NCBI GenBank assembly: GCA_947645675.1
Contig: CANSDP010000022.1
Span: 1 to 32,967 of the forward strand
DNA from: an uncultured Bacillota bacterium
GTDB lineage: Bacteria > Bacillota > Clostridia > Oscillospirales > Oscillospiraceae
DNA length: 32,967 nucleotides
Direction: 5' to 3'
Shown here: positions 5,465 to 13,047 of the stretch, piece by piece
How the letters are laid out: every line of letters begins with the position of its first letter
Numbering within the stretch: position 1 is the first letter of the stretch
The notes under the pieces: generated by a model
Seen by the model: only the letters and a program-made list of their open reading frames with translations
What the model was told of the DNA's origin: nothing
Databases searched by the model: none
Translations under genes and position numbers: made by a program

Positions 5465-6229
5465 ATGAACAAGATTCTCTCCCTCACACGCCGGTGTGTA
5501 GAGGACTACAATATGATAAGTCCCGGCGACCGGGTGGCGGTGGGGGTGTCGGGGGGAAAGGACTCTCTGATGCTGCTGATGGCCCTGGCGAAGCTGCGGG
5601 AGTTTTACCCCATTCCCTTTACGGTGGAGGCCTTTACCCTGGACATGGGCCACGCCGATGGCATTGAGCCGTTGGACTTTTCCCCCATTGAGGGCCTGTG
5701 CCGGGAGCTGGAGGTGCCCTATACCATTTTGACCAGCGAGATCCAGCACATCATCTTCGATTTGCGGAAGGAGAAAAATCCGTGCTCCATGTGCGCCAAG
5801 ATGCGCCGGGGGGCGCTGCACGCCGCCTTGGGGGAGCGGGGCATCTCGAAAATCGCTTTGGGCCACCACTACGACGACGCGGTGGAGACCTTTTTTATGT
5901 CCCTGATCTTCGAGGGCCGGCTCTCCTGTTTTCAGCCGGTCACCTGGCTGGACCGGACGGGCATCACCCAGATTCGCCCCCTGCTGTACTGCGGGGAGAG
6001 TCTGATCCGGAACACCGCCCGGCGGCTGGAGCTGCCTGTGGTGGAAAACCGCTGCCCCGCCGACGGGAACACCAAGCGGCAGGAGATCAAGGAGCTTGTC
6101 TATGAGCTCCAGGGCCGGTATCCGGGGCTGAAGGCCCGGGCCTTTGGAGCGATGCAGCGGCTGCCCCTGCCTGAGTGGGGGCCGGTGGAGCACCGCCGCC
6201 GTCCGCTGCCAGAGGAACTGGAGGAGTGA
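5465..6229 (+). CDS. ttcA: TtcA-family tRNA 2-thiolation PP-loop ATPase
   Basis: Members of this family use ATP to activate a tRNA base (cytidine-32 for TtcA) and insert sulfur. The 254-aa product carries the PP-loop SGGKDS (residues 29-34), the CSMC pair (C107 and C110) that helps bind an iron-sulfur cluster in TtcA, ALGHHYDDAVETFF (131-144), and a third cysteine in ENRCPADG (C197). The absence of a TilS-type C-terminal extension favours TtcA over TilS. AAGGAGG precedes the ATG. The next gene starts seven bases downstream, so both are probably co-transcribed. The exact tRNA target is inferred from the family. Confidence 0.85.
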   Translation: MNKILSLTRRCVEDYNMISPGDRVAVGVSGGKDSLMLLMALAKLREFYPIPFTVEAFTLDMGHADGIEPLDFSPIEGLCRELEVPYTILTSEIQHIIFDLRKEKNPCSMCAKMRRGALHAALGERGISKIALGHHYDDAVETFFMSLIFEGRLSCFQPVTWLDRTGITQIRPLLYCGESLIRNTARRLELPVVENRCPADGNTKRQEIKELVYELQGRYPGLKARAFGAMQRLPLPEWGPVEHRRRPLPEELEE

Positions 6230-6235
6230 GCTTAA

Positions 6236-7312
6236 ATGAGTGGAAAGAGACAACAAAAGAAGCAGGGCTCCAGCTGGGGGCTGACCTTCCTGTTTATCAT
6301 GCTGTTCCTGGCAACGGCCTATGTGCTGTACGGCAGGCTGGAGCAGGACGGGCCGCCGCCAGAGGGGGAGGGCCTGGAGGTCCACTTTATCGACGTGGGG
6401 CAGGCGGACGCCGCCCTGGTGATCTGCGACGGGCACTATATGCTCATTGACGGCGGCAACGCCGAGGACTCCGACCTGGTGTACGCCTATCTGGAGCGGC
6501 ATGGCGCCAAGCGCCTGGACTATATGGTGGCCAGCCACGCCCATGAGGACCACATCGGCGGGCTGTCCGGCGCGCTGAACTACGCCGCGGTGGATGTGGC
6601 GCTGTGTCCGGTGACCGAGTACAGCTCCAAGGTGTTCCAAAATATGGTGCGGTATCTGGGTGAACAGGGAAAGACCTTGACAGTCCCTGAACCGGGCGAC
6701 AAATTCACCTTGGGGAGCGCCCGGGTGGAGATTTTGGGACCAGTGCGGGAGTATGACGATACCAATGATACCTCTATTGTACTGCGTATTGACTATGGGA
6801 AAACCTCCTTCCTGTTTACCGGAGACATGGAGACAGGGGCGGAACGTGACCTGATTGAGTCTGGGGCAAATCTGAACGCTACAGTCCTTAAGGCGGGCCA
6901 CCACGGCAGCGATACCTCCAGCGGCTACCAGTTCCTTCGGGAGGTCATGCCTCAGGACGTGGTAATCTCAGTAGGGGAGGGGAACAGCTACGGCCACCCC
7001 TCTGATGAGGTGCTCAGCCGCTATCGGGACTTGGGGGCGGAGGTCTACCGCACCGATATGCAGGGTCATGTGATCGCCCGCAGCGACGGGAATACAGTCA
7101 CCTTCACCACAGAGAAGGAGGCGGACACCGCGACGAACCCGACAGGCAATCCTACTTTACAGACGTACATAGGCAACAGCGGGACCAAAAAGTTCCACCT
7201 GCCCGACTGCGCCTCGGCCAAGAGCATCCAGGAGGGGAAGCGGGTGGAGTTTTACGACCGCCTCCAGGCAGTGCTGGAGGGATATGAGCCCTGCGGGCGG
7301 TGCAAGCCCTGA
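6236..7312 (+). CDS. Membrane-anchored ComEC/Rec2-like metallo-beta-lactamase protein
   Basis: A 358-aa protein with one N-terminal membrane segment (about residues 15-33) and an extracellular metallo-beta-lactamase fold of the ComEC/Rec2 hydrolase type. Metal-binding motifs are HAHEDHIGG (101-109), GDME (196-199), KAGHHGS (219-225) and YGHPS (252-256); FIDVGQADA (51-59) is the usual first strand. After a Thr/Asn-rich linker (about 295-310), the last 48 residues form a small module with KFHLPDCASAK and EPCGRCKP (C325, C353, C356 and H321), resembling Ada-like zinc modules seen on secreted nucleases. It may be a surface nuclease or phosphodiesterase; there is no competence channel domain. It is probably an operon partner of the ttcA-like gene. 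Confidence 0.85.
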   Translation: MSGKRQQKKQGSSWGLTFLFIMLFLATAYVLYGRLEQDGPPPEGEGLEVHFIDVGQADAALVICDGHYMLIDGGNAEDSDLVYAYLERHGAKRLDYMVASHAHEDHIGGLSGALNYAAVDVALCPVTEYSSKVFQNMVRYLGEQGKTLTVPEPGDKFTLGSARVEILGPVREYDDTNDTSIVLRIDYGKTSFLFTGDMETGAERDLIESGANLNATVLKAGHHGSDTSSGYQFLREVMPQDVVISVGEGNSYGHPSDEVLSRYRDLGAEVYRTDMQGHVIARSDGNTVTFTTEKEADTATNPTGNPTLQTYIGNSGTKKFHLPDCASAKSIQEGKRVEFYDRLQAVLEGYEPCGRCKP

Positions 7313-7340
7313 CCTGGTAAGAAAAAATTTCATGTCCGGG

Positions 7341-7369
7341 TTGAGTATCAGCGGGAGATGTGTTAGAAT
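7341..7369 (+). promoter_or_regulatory. Promoter of ddl-murF
   Basis: TTGAGT (7341-7346), 17-base spacer, TAGAAT (7364-7369), 41 bases before the ddl start codon. Confidence 0.65.
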
Positions 7370-7410
7370 ACTTTATTACTGATAAAATAGCCATAAAGGG
7401 GATTCATTGT

Positions 7411-8460
7411 ATGAGAATTTTAGTGTTGGCGGGCGGATTGAGCCCGGAACGGAACGTGTCCCTGTCCTCCGGCGCCATGGTGTGCGAGGCGCTGCGGAAG
7501 CGGGGGCACCAGGTTGCGCTGATGGATTTGTTTTTCGGACTGGACGGAGCCGCCTCTGGAAGGGCGCTGTACGCCGCCCCTGTGCCCGACTCCTTCAAGC
7601 GGGTGGCCCGGGAGGCCCCTGACCTGGAGGAGGTCAAGGCCCGTCGTGGCGGGGATAGCAGGTCCGCCATCGGGCCCGGCGTGTTTGAGACCTGCGCCGA
7701 GGCCGACGTGGTCTATCTGGCCCTCCACGGCGCCTGCGGCGAGGATGGCCGCATCCAGGCCGCTCTGGACCTGCTGGGAGTGCCCTACACCGGCTCGGGC
7801 TGTCTGGGTTCGGCCCTGGCTATGGATAAGGACCTGACCAAGCAGCTGGTGGCCGGGAAGGTGAAAACCCCCCAGTGGGAGACGGTCACCGTCACCGAGG
7901 ACATCATTGAGGAGCTGATGGGCCGCGTTAAGCCGCCTGTGGTGGTGAAGCCCATTTCCAGCGGTTCCTCCATTGGGGTTTACATCGCCAAAAACAAGGC
8001 GGAGCTGAAGCAGGCCCTGGAGGAGAGCGCCAAGCTGGGGGGGCGGACTGTCATTGAGCAGTACATCCAGGGCCGGGAAATTCAGGTGGCGGTGCTGGAC
8101 GGCAAGGCTCTGCCCTCCATTGAGATCATCCCCAAGAGCGGATTTTATGATTATGCCAACAAATACCAGCCCGGCGCGGCCAGCGAGGTCTGTCCCGCCC
8201 GCATCCCGGCGGAGTGGGAGAAGGCGGTGGGCAGCGCCGCGCTGACAGTCTTTCGGACGCTGGGCCTGTCGGTCTACGCGAGGGCGGACTTCATCGTTAC
8301 CAGCGACGGAACGCCCTACTTCCTGGAGATCAACACGCTGCCTGGCATGACCCCCACCAGTCTGGTGCCCCAGGAGGCGGCGGCGGCGGGGATCAACTAT
8401 GGAAACCTGTGCGATACCATTATCCAAAAATCCCTGGAGGCTCGCAAGGAGGGACTGTAA
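7411..8460 (+). CDS. ddl: D-alanine--D-alanine ligase
   Basis: This ATP-grasp enzyme joins two D-alanines for the peptidoglycan stem peptide. The 349-aa product shows LAGGLSPERNVSLSSG at the N-terminus, LHGACGEDGRIQ, the ATP-grasp strand VVVKPISSGSSIGV, GREIQVAVL, and the metal-binding end FLEINTLPGMTPTSL. The omega-loop has a FYDYANKY stretch with the tyrosine typical of D-Ala-D-Ala rather than D-Ala-D-Lac ligases. The ATG at 7411 was chosen over upstream in-frame codons because AAAGGGG precedes it and it matches the family N-terminus. Its stop codon is immediately followed by the murF start, so the product of one enzyme feeds the next. Confidence 0.95.
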   Translation: MRILVLAGGLSPERNVSLSSGAMVCEALRKRGHQVALMDLFFGLDGAASGRALYAAPVPDSFKRVAREAPDLEEVKARRGGDSRSAIGPGVFETCAEADVVYLALHGACGEDGRIQAALDLLGVPYTGSGCLGSALAMDKDLTKQLVAGKVKTPQWETVTVTEDIIEELMGRVKPPVVVKPISSGSSIGVYIAKNKAELKQALEESAKLGGRTVIEQYIQGREIQVAVLDGKALPSIEIIPKSGFYDYANKYQPGAASEVCPARIPAEWEKAVGSAALTVFRTLGLSVYARADFIVTSDGTPYFLEINTLPGMTPTSLVPQEAAAAGINYGNLCDTIIQKSLEARKEGL

Positions 8461-9852
8461 ATGGAAAGCATCACACTGGCTCAGCTGCTGGAGGCGGTGG
8501 GGGGGGCCCTGCTGGGGGACTTTGACGACCTGTCCGCGCCCATCCTCCGGGTGGACACCGACAGCCGGTCCATCCACCCCGGCTCCCTGTTCATCCCCCT
8601 CACCGGAGCGCGGTTCGACGGACACGCCTATATCGACTCCGCCCTGAAGGGCGGGGCCGCCGGCTGTCTCACCGCCCGGGAGCGGGAGGACCTTTTGCCG
8701 GATAAGTTCTACGTTAAGGTAGCCGACACCCAGCGAGCCCTCCGGGATCTGGCCTCATGGTACCGGGGCCGGTTTGACATCCCCTTTGTGGGGGTGACGG
8801 GCAGTGTGGGCAAGACCACCGCCAAGGATATGCTGGCGGCGGTTTTGGGCATGAAGTATAAGGTACTCAAAACCGAGGGCAACCGCAACAATACCATCGG
8901 TCTGCCCCTGACTCTGCTGGAGCTGACCCGGGAGCATGAGATCGCCGTGCTGGAGATGGGGATGGACCGGCCGGGGGAGATTGACTACTTGGCCGGCGCG
9001 GTCCGGCCTGACGTGGGGGTCATCACCAACATCGGAGACGCCCATATTGAGAATCTGGGCAGCCGGGAGAACATTCTAAAGGCCAAGTGTGAGATGCTGC
9101 CCCACATCCAACCCGGCGGCGCGGTGATCCTCAACGGGGACGACGCCCTGCTCAGCACCCTCCGGGGGAACACTCCCGTCCCGGCCATCTTCTGCGGCCA
9201 GGGGGAGGGATGCGCCTGCCGGGCCCAGGTCACCGGCGGCGACGGCGTCAGCCACATCCACTGCCGCCTCATCACCCAGGGCATGGACCGGGAGGTCAAG
9301 GTTCCCGCTCTGGGGGAGCACATGATCTATCCCGCCCTGATCGCCGCCGCGGTGGGGGAGCGGTTCGGCCTCACCCCCGACCAGATTGAAAAGGGCATCG
9401 GCCAGTTTGTGCCCACCCGGATGCGGATGAACATCCTCCATCGCGGGGAGGGCATCACCATTCTGGACGACACCTATAACGCCAATCCCCAGTCCATGCG
9501 GGCGGCGGTGAGTGTGCTGGCCGACAGCCCGGGCAGCCGCAAGGTTGCCATTCTGGGCGACATGCTGGAGCTGGGGCCCTTCGCGCCCGCCCTTCACACC
9601 GGCGTAGGGGAGTACCTGGGCGAGGCCCAGGTGGACTGTCTGGTGGCTGTGGGCCAGCTGGCGGAGCACATCGCCCAGGGCGCCCGGGACACCGGCGTTC
9701 CACAAGTGATTCAGTGTCAGGACCGGGAGGAGGCCAAAGCCGCTCTGCCCCAGGTCCTTTGCCCCAACTGTACCATCCTGGTCAAGGCCTCCCGGGGCAT
9801 GAAGCTGGAGGAGCTCACCGCCCAGCTGCTGGAGCTGACGGCGGAGGGGTAG
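8461..9852 (+). CDS. murF: UDP-MurNAc-tripeptide--D-alanyl-D-alanine ligase
   Basis: It adds D-Ala-D-Ala, made by the upstream ligase, to UDP-MurNAc-tripeptide in the cytoplasm. The 463-aa product has the Mur-ligase P-loop GVTGSVGKTT (111-120), EGNRNNTIGLPLTLL, EMGMDRPGEI, TNIGDAHIENLGS, and the C-terminal DDTYNANPQSM and ILGDMLELG motifs. The start codon directly follows the ddl stop. The stop codon TAG lies at the very start of a GTAGG-type palindromic repeat, so the last codons may have been altered by insertion of that repeat, though the length is normal for the family. Confidence 0.96.
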   Translation: MESITLAQLLEAVGGALLGDFDDLSAPILRVDTDSRSIHPGSLFIPLTGARFDGHAYIDSALKGGAAGCLTAREREDLLPDKFYVKVADTQRALRDLASWYRGRFDIPFVGVTGSVGKTTAKDMLAAVLGMKYKVLKTEGNRNNTIGLPLTLLELTREHEIAVLEMGMDRPGEIDYLAGAVRPDVGVITNIGDAHIENLGSRENILKAKCEMLPHIQPGGAVILNGDDALLSTLRGNTPVPAIFCGQGEGCACRAQVTGGDGVSHIHCRLITQGMDREVKVPALGEHMIYPALIAAAVGERFGLTPDQIEKGIGQFVPTRMRMNILHRGEGITILDDTYNANPQSMRAAVSVLADSPGSRKVAILGDMLELGPFAPALHTGVGEYLGEAQVDCLVAVGQLAEHIAQGARDTGVPQVIQCQDREEAKAALPQVLCPNCTILVKASRGMKLEELTAQLLELTAEG

Positions 9853-9859
9853 GCCCCAA

Positions 9860-9991
9860 GCCTCCCTCTTAGAGGGAGGTGGCACGGCGAAGCCGTGACG
9901 GAGGGAGTCCTCGGCAGAGCTTGCGGATGCTAGGGAAGACTCCCTCAGTCTGGCCTGCGGCCAGCCAGCTCCCTCGGGGAGGGAGCCTTTT
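9860..9991. repeat. Oscillospiraceae-type intergenic palindromic repeat
   Basis: A composite of hairpins: CCTCCCTC/GAGGGAGG (9861-9879), CACGGC/GCCGTG (about 9883-9898), TGGCCTGCGGCCA, and a final GCTCCCTC/GAGGGAGC followed by CTTTT (9968-9990) that can serve as murF terminator. Similar CCCTCCGTCACGGC...CAGCTCCCTC elements are, from memory, abundant between genes in gut Oscillospiraceae. Confidence 0.75.
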
Positions 9992-10020
9992 GAGGTGTCC
10001 TGGATTGGAGGGAAATCGGT

Positions 10021-10380
10021 ATGTCGCTTCCTTACAAGGATGTGTTAATTCCGAAGGCAAAGGAATTGCGTAAAAATGCAACAAAGCAGGAAAATCACCT
10101 TTGGTACGACTATTTGCGCACATACCCAATCCGCTTTCAAAGACAAAAGGCGATATCAGGTTTTATTGCTGATTTTTACTGTCATCAGGCCAAACTTGTA
10201 ATTGAACTGGACGGCTCCCAACACTATACTCAGGATGGCCGGCTTTACGATGAGGAGAGGAGTATGGTCTTTGCCAAATTTGGTATACAGGTGCTCCGAT
10301 TTTCAAATGCGGAAATTGACAGGCAGTTTCCAGAAGTTTGTGAAGTGATTCACAGGGAAACGCAAAAAAGAATGCTATAG
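10021..10380 (+). CDS. DUF559-family nuclease-like protein
   Basis: A 119-aa protein of the DUF559 family, related in fold to very-short-patch-repair endonucleases. It has RKNATKQENHLWYDYLR near the N-terminus, the basic FQRQKAISGFIADFYC, the conserved acidic active-site motif VIELDGSQHY (about residues 60-69), and the QVLRFSNAEI strand near the end. Catalytic residues are present, but no substrate or partner is known; no methylase lies nearby. GGAGGG lies eight bases before the ATG. Base composition is clearly lower in GC than the neighbours, and the gene follows a palindromic repeat, both suggesting acquisition. Confidence 0.85.
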   Translation: MSLPYKDVLIPKAKELRKNATKQENHLWYDYLRTYPIRFQRQKAISGFIADFYCHQAKLVIELDGSQHYTQDGRLYDEERSMVFAKFGIQVLRFSNAEIDRQFPEVCEVIHRETQKRML

Positions 10381-10392
10381 AAGTATTTAGCG

Positions 10393-11406
10393 TTAATTGT
10401 GAACCAGCCCAGCCAGTTTCCGGTCAAAGGGCGGGTGGAGGACGCCCCGCTCGGTGATGACGGCGGTGAGCAGGTCGTGGGGGGTCACGTCGAAGGCGGG
10501 ATTCCAGGTCTGTACGCCGAGGGGGCCGGTCTGGACCCCGGCGAAGCAGGCCACCTCCTGGCCGTCCCGCTGTTCCACTGGAATATGGGAGCCGTCGGGG
10601 ATGCTCAGGTCGATGGTGGAGGAGGGCAGGGCGGTGTAAAAGGGGATGCCGTGGTGTTTGGCCAGGACGGCCAGGGAGTAGGTGCCGATCTTGTTGGCAA
10701 AATCCCCGTTGGCGGCCATACGGTCGCAGCCCACCACCACCATGTCGATCTTGCCCTGGGCCATGAGACAGCCGGCCATATCGTCACAGATCAGAGTGAC
10801 GGGGATCTGGTCCTTTACCAGTTCGCAGGCGGTGAGCCGGGCCCCCTGGAGCAGGGGGCGGGTCTCGTCGGCGTAGACCATGGACACCTTCCCCTGGGCG
10901 TGGGCCGCGCGGATGACCCCCAGGGCCGTCCCGTAGCCCCCGGTTGCCAGGGCTCCGGCGTTGCAGTGGGTGAGGACGCGGGCCCCCTCCGGGACCAGCT
11001 CCGCCCCCGCCTTGCCCATGGCCTCGTTCATCTGGATGTCCTCCCGGTGGATGGCCCGGGCCTCCTCCTCCAGGCGGGGCAGGTCGGGACCGGCGGTCTG
11101 CCAGCACCGCTCCATCCGGTCCAGGGCCCAGAACAGGTTCACCGCCGTGGGCCGGCTGGCGGCAAGGACCGCCTTGGCCTGGGACATGGCGACAGGGAAA
11201 TCTCCTTTACAGACATTCTCCTGAGCGGCCAGCACCATAGCATAGGCCGCCGTGATCCCGATGGCGGGCGCGCCCCGGACCACCATGCTTCGGATGGCCC
11301 GGGCGACGGCCCGGTACTCGGTGTACCGCAGCCAGCGTTCCTCGGCGGGCAGACGGGTCTGGTCCAGGAGATAGAGCGCGTTGTTTTCCCAGCGGATGGC
11401 TTCCAT
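10393..11406 (-). CDS. mtnA: S-methyl-5-thioribose-1-phosphate isomerase
   Basis: It converts methylthioribose-1-phosphate to the ribulose form in the methionine salvage pathway. The 337-aa product contains VRGAPAIGITAAYA (43-56), the catalytic cysteine in THCNAGALATGGYGTALG (C148), and the aspartate in GCDRMAANGDFANKIGTY (D228), and ends with the typical NPAFDVTPHDLLTAVITE. GAGGTC precedes the ATG. No other salvage gene (mtnK, mtnN, mtnP) lies in the window, so the gene stands alone, convergent with the DUF559 gene and divergent from the next gene. Confidence 0.95.
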   Translation of the reverse strand: MEAIRWENNALYLLDQTRLPAEERWLRYTEYRAVARAIRSMVVRGAPAIGITAAYAMVLAAQENVCKGDFPVAMSQAKAVLAASRPTAVNLFWALDRMERCWQTAGPDLPRLEEEARAIHREDIQMNEAMGKAGAELVPEGARVLTHCNAGALATGGYGTALGVIRAAHAQGKVSMVYADETRPLLQGARLTACELVKDQIPVTLICDDMAGCLMAQGKIDMVVVGCDRMAANGDFANKIGTYSLAVLAKHHGIPFYTALPSSTIDLSIPDGSHIPVEQRDGQEVACFAGVQTGPLGVQTWNPAFDVTPHDLLTAVITERGVLHPPFDRKLAGLVHN

Positions 11407-11438
11407 AAAAAGACCTCATTTCTAAGTTTGAATGAGAT

Positions 11439-11468
11439 ATTTTACCACGAAACACCCCCTGTTTACAA
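11439..11468 (-). promoter_or_regulatory. Probable promoter of mtnA
   Basis: Reading leftward: TTGTAA (11468-11463), 18-base spacer, TAAAAT (11444-11439) with an upstream TGG. Confidence 0.5.
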
Positions 11469-11493
11469 GCCTGCGAAAGAAGGTATCTCCGTG

Positions 11494-13044
11494 ATGTACC
11501 AGCGTGAACCCTTCGCCGCCCACCTGGACACTCTGGTGAAGGAACTGAAAAAACAGGCCTTTTGGAAGACCGCCCTCTTTGGGGTGGTCCTCTTGGAGCG
11601 CCAGTGGCCGGTGTATGAGCGGCTGTCCATAGGGCGGGAGTGGGGCGCCGCCAGGGAGGTCCGTAAGGTGCTGGACCGCCTCTGGAAGGGGGTCCCCACC
11701 GGAATGCGCATTGGGGATAACTTCTGGCTGCTACTGGAGGACAGCCCGGTGGAGCCCGTCTCCCAGCCCTGGGACCGGGTGGCGGCGCTGACGGTCAGCG
11801 GCGGCCTGCGGCTGATGGAGATTTTCCGGGAGAAGGACAAAAAAGCGGCAGGGGAGCTGGCCGAAGGAAACCTGATGTTCCTGGCCCAGGCCCTGTCCGC
11901 CCGCGGGGAGGAGGGCAATTTTACCCACCCCCTGTTCCAGGCGGAACTGGACTTCCAGACCGCCCTGTGCGATCGGCTGTGCGGGGTGCCCAACAGCGAA
12001 AAAGTGGCGTTTGTCAATGCCTGTAAGGGAGAAACGGTTGACAGCATTATGGGGGAGCTGTGGTTCCCTGATTACCCGGATTACAAGCCTTTGAAACGAA
12101 AGAAAAAGCAGGAAACGGTCTTGCGCTACACCTCCAAGCAGTATGACGCCCTTCTGGAGGAGAAGGGGCGATGCTGGTGGGATCGCCGTCAGCTGGACAT
12201 TCAAGAGCGCGAGCGGCTGCTGGAGAAGCGTGTCTGGCCTGATTGGGCGGACGGAACACCGGGGCGGGCAATGACCGCCACCGATGTGGTGTACACCTAT
12301 GATGTCTTGCAGTGGGAGTACAGCGCAGGGGCGAAGGAGTGCCTGCTGTCCAACGGCGACGGAGTGCGGGCCAAAGCCCTCTACGGCCTGGCCGCTCAAA
12401 GCTGTGAGGCCCTTCTGAGCCTCATTGACAGGGGGTGGCCCACCGAGAAGCGGGGGACCGATGGCTTTGGCCGGGACCTTCTCTTTCCGGCTCAGTGCGC
12501 CTATCTGGCGGGGGATATCCCCCTGGCATTGAAGCTGCTCCAGCGGAGTTGGACCACCGAATACCAGGGGCCAAACTGCCAGATGCTCTGCGAGCCCCAA
12601 ACTGGCTGGCTGGACCGGGAGGAGATTCGCGTTTTTTATGCGCTCCTGCAAGGGCGCGACGCCGAAGCTCTGACACTTTTGAACGCCTCCGGGGAGCGCT
12701 GGGCGGAGCCCTACCGTCTGCTGTTGGCAGAGGACGGGGGCGGTTTATACAAATTCATTGTAAAACAAATCCGTGCCCTGCGCGGACACTACGAGTATCA
12801 GGCCTACCGCCCTACCGTGGCCTTTTTCAGTCTTGTGCTGTTGAAGCTGGCGCGGAAGAAGGGCGTAGCGGTGGAGGTCCCCCAGGTGGTGGAGCTGCCG
12901 CCGGCCCTGCTGGACGACGCTCCGGCGGACACAAAAAAATGGTCCCTGGCCGGGCAGACGCTTTTAAAAGAGGCGCTGGGTCCCGACGGGGACAAGCTTC
13001 TGGCAACATTGAAGCTGCGGGAACGATTTCAAAATAGAGGATAA
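11494..13044 (+). CDS. Unknown protein with DUF416-like N-terminus and Imm49-like C-terminus
   Basis: A 516-aa soluble protein. Residues about 5-135 resemble DUF416 (the YjaG family of unknown function): HLDTLVKELKKQAFWKTAL, LLERQWPVYERL and REVRKVLDRLWKG match that pattern. The C-terminal half is helical. Its pattern of a helix with ALLQGRDAEAL followed by YRPTVAFFSLVLLKLARKKG and LPPALLDDAP resembles Immunity protein 49. Both assignments are by eye. The frame is open far upstream, but the opposite strand holds mtnA there; the ATG at 11494, after AAGAAGG, is the plausible start. It ends three bases before the ABC-F gene, so the two are likely co-transcribed. No toxin gene is visible nearby. 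Confidence 0.7.
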   Translation: MYQREPFAAHLDTLVKELKKQAFWKTALFGVVLLERQWPVYERLSIGREWGAAREVRKVLDRLWKGVPTGMRIGDNFWLLLEDSPVEPVSQPWDRVAALTVSGGLRLMEIFREKDKKAAGELAEGNLMFLAQALSARGEEGNFTHPLFQAELDFQTALCDRLCGVPNSEKVAFVNACKGETVDSIMGELWFPDYPDYKPLKRKKKQETVLRYTSKQYDALLEEKGRCWWDRRQLDIQERERLLEKRVWPDWADGTPGRAMTATDVVYTYDVLQWEYSAGAKECLLSNGDGVRAKALYGLAAQSCEALLSLIDRGWPTEKRGTDGFGRDLLFPAQCAYLAGDIPLALKLLQRSWTTEYQGPNCQMLCEPQTGWLDREEIRVFYALLQGRDAEALTLLNASGERWAEPYRLLLAEDGGGLYKFIVKQIRALRGHYEYQAYRPTVAFFSLVLLKLARKKGVAVEVPQVVELPPALLDDAPADTKKWSLAGQTLLKEALGPDGDKLLATLKLRERFQNRG

Positions 13045-13047
13045 ACT

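Noticed and set aside
5426..6904. 492-codon open frame on the minus strand
   Set aside because: It lies opposite two well-supported genes (TtcA-like and ComEC-like) and has the Gln/Pro/His-rich composition of an antisense shadow in GC-rich DNA; no family similarity.
9860..9991. CRISPR-like array
   Set aside because: The repeats are single palindromes, not regularly spaced direct repeats with unique spacers; no cas genes in the window.
10399..11493. Upstream extension of the 516-aa gene to 881 codons
   Set aside because: The extension is antisense to mtnA, which is certain; a ribosome binding site supports the start at 11494.
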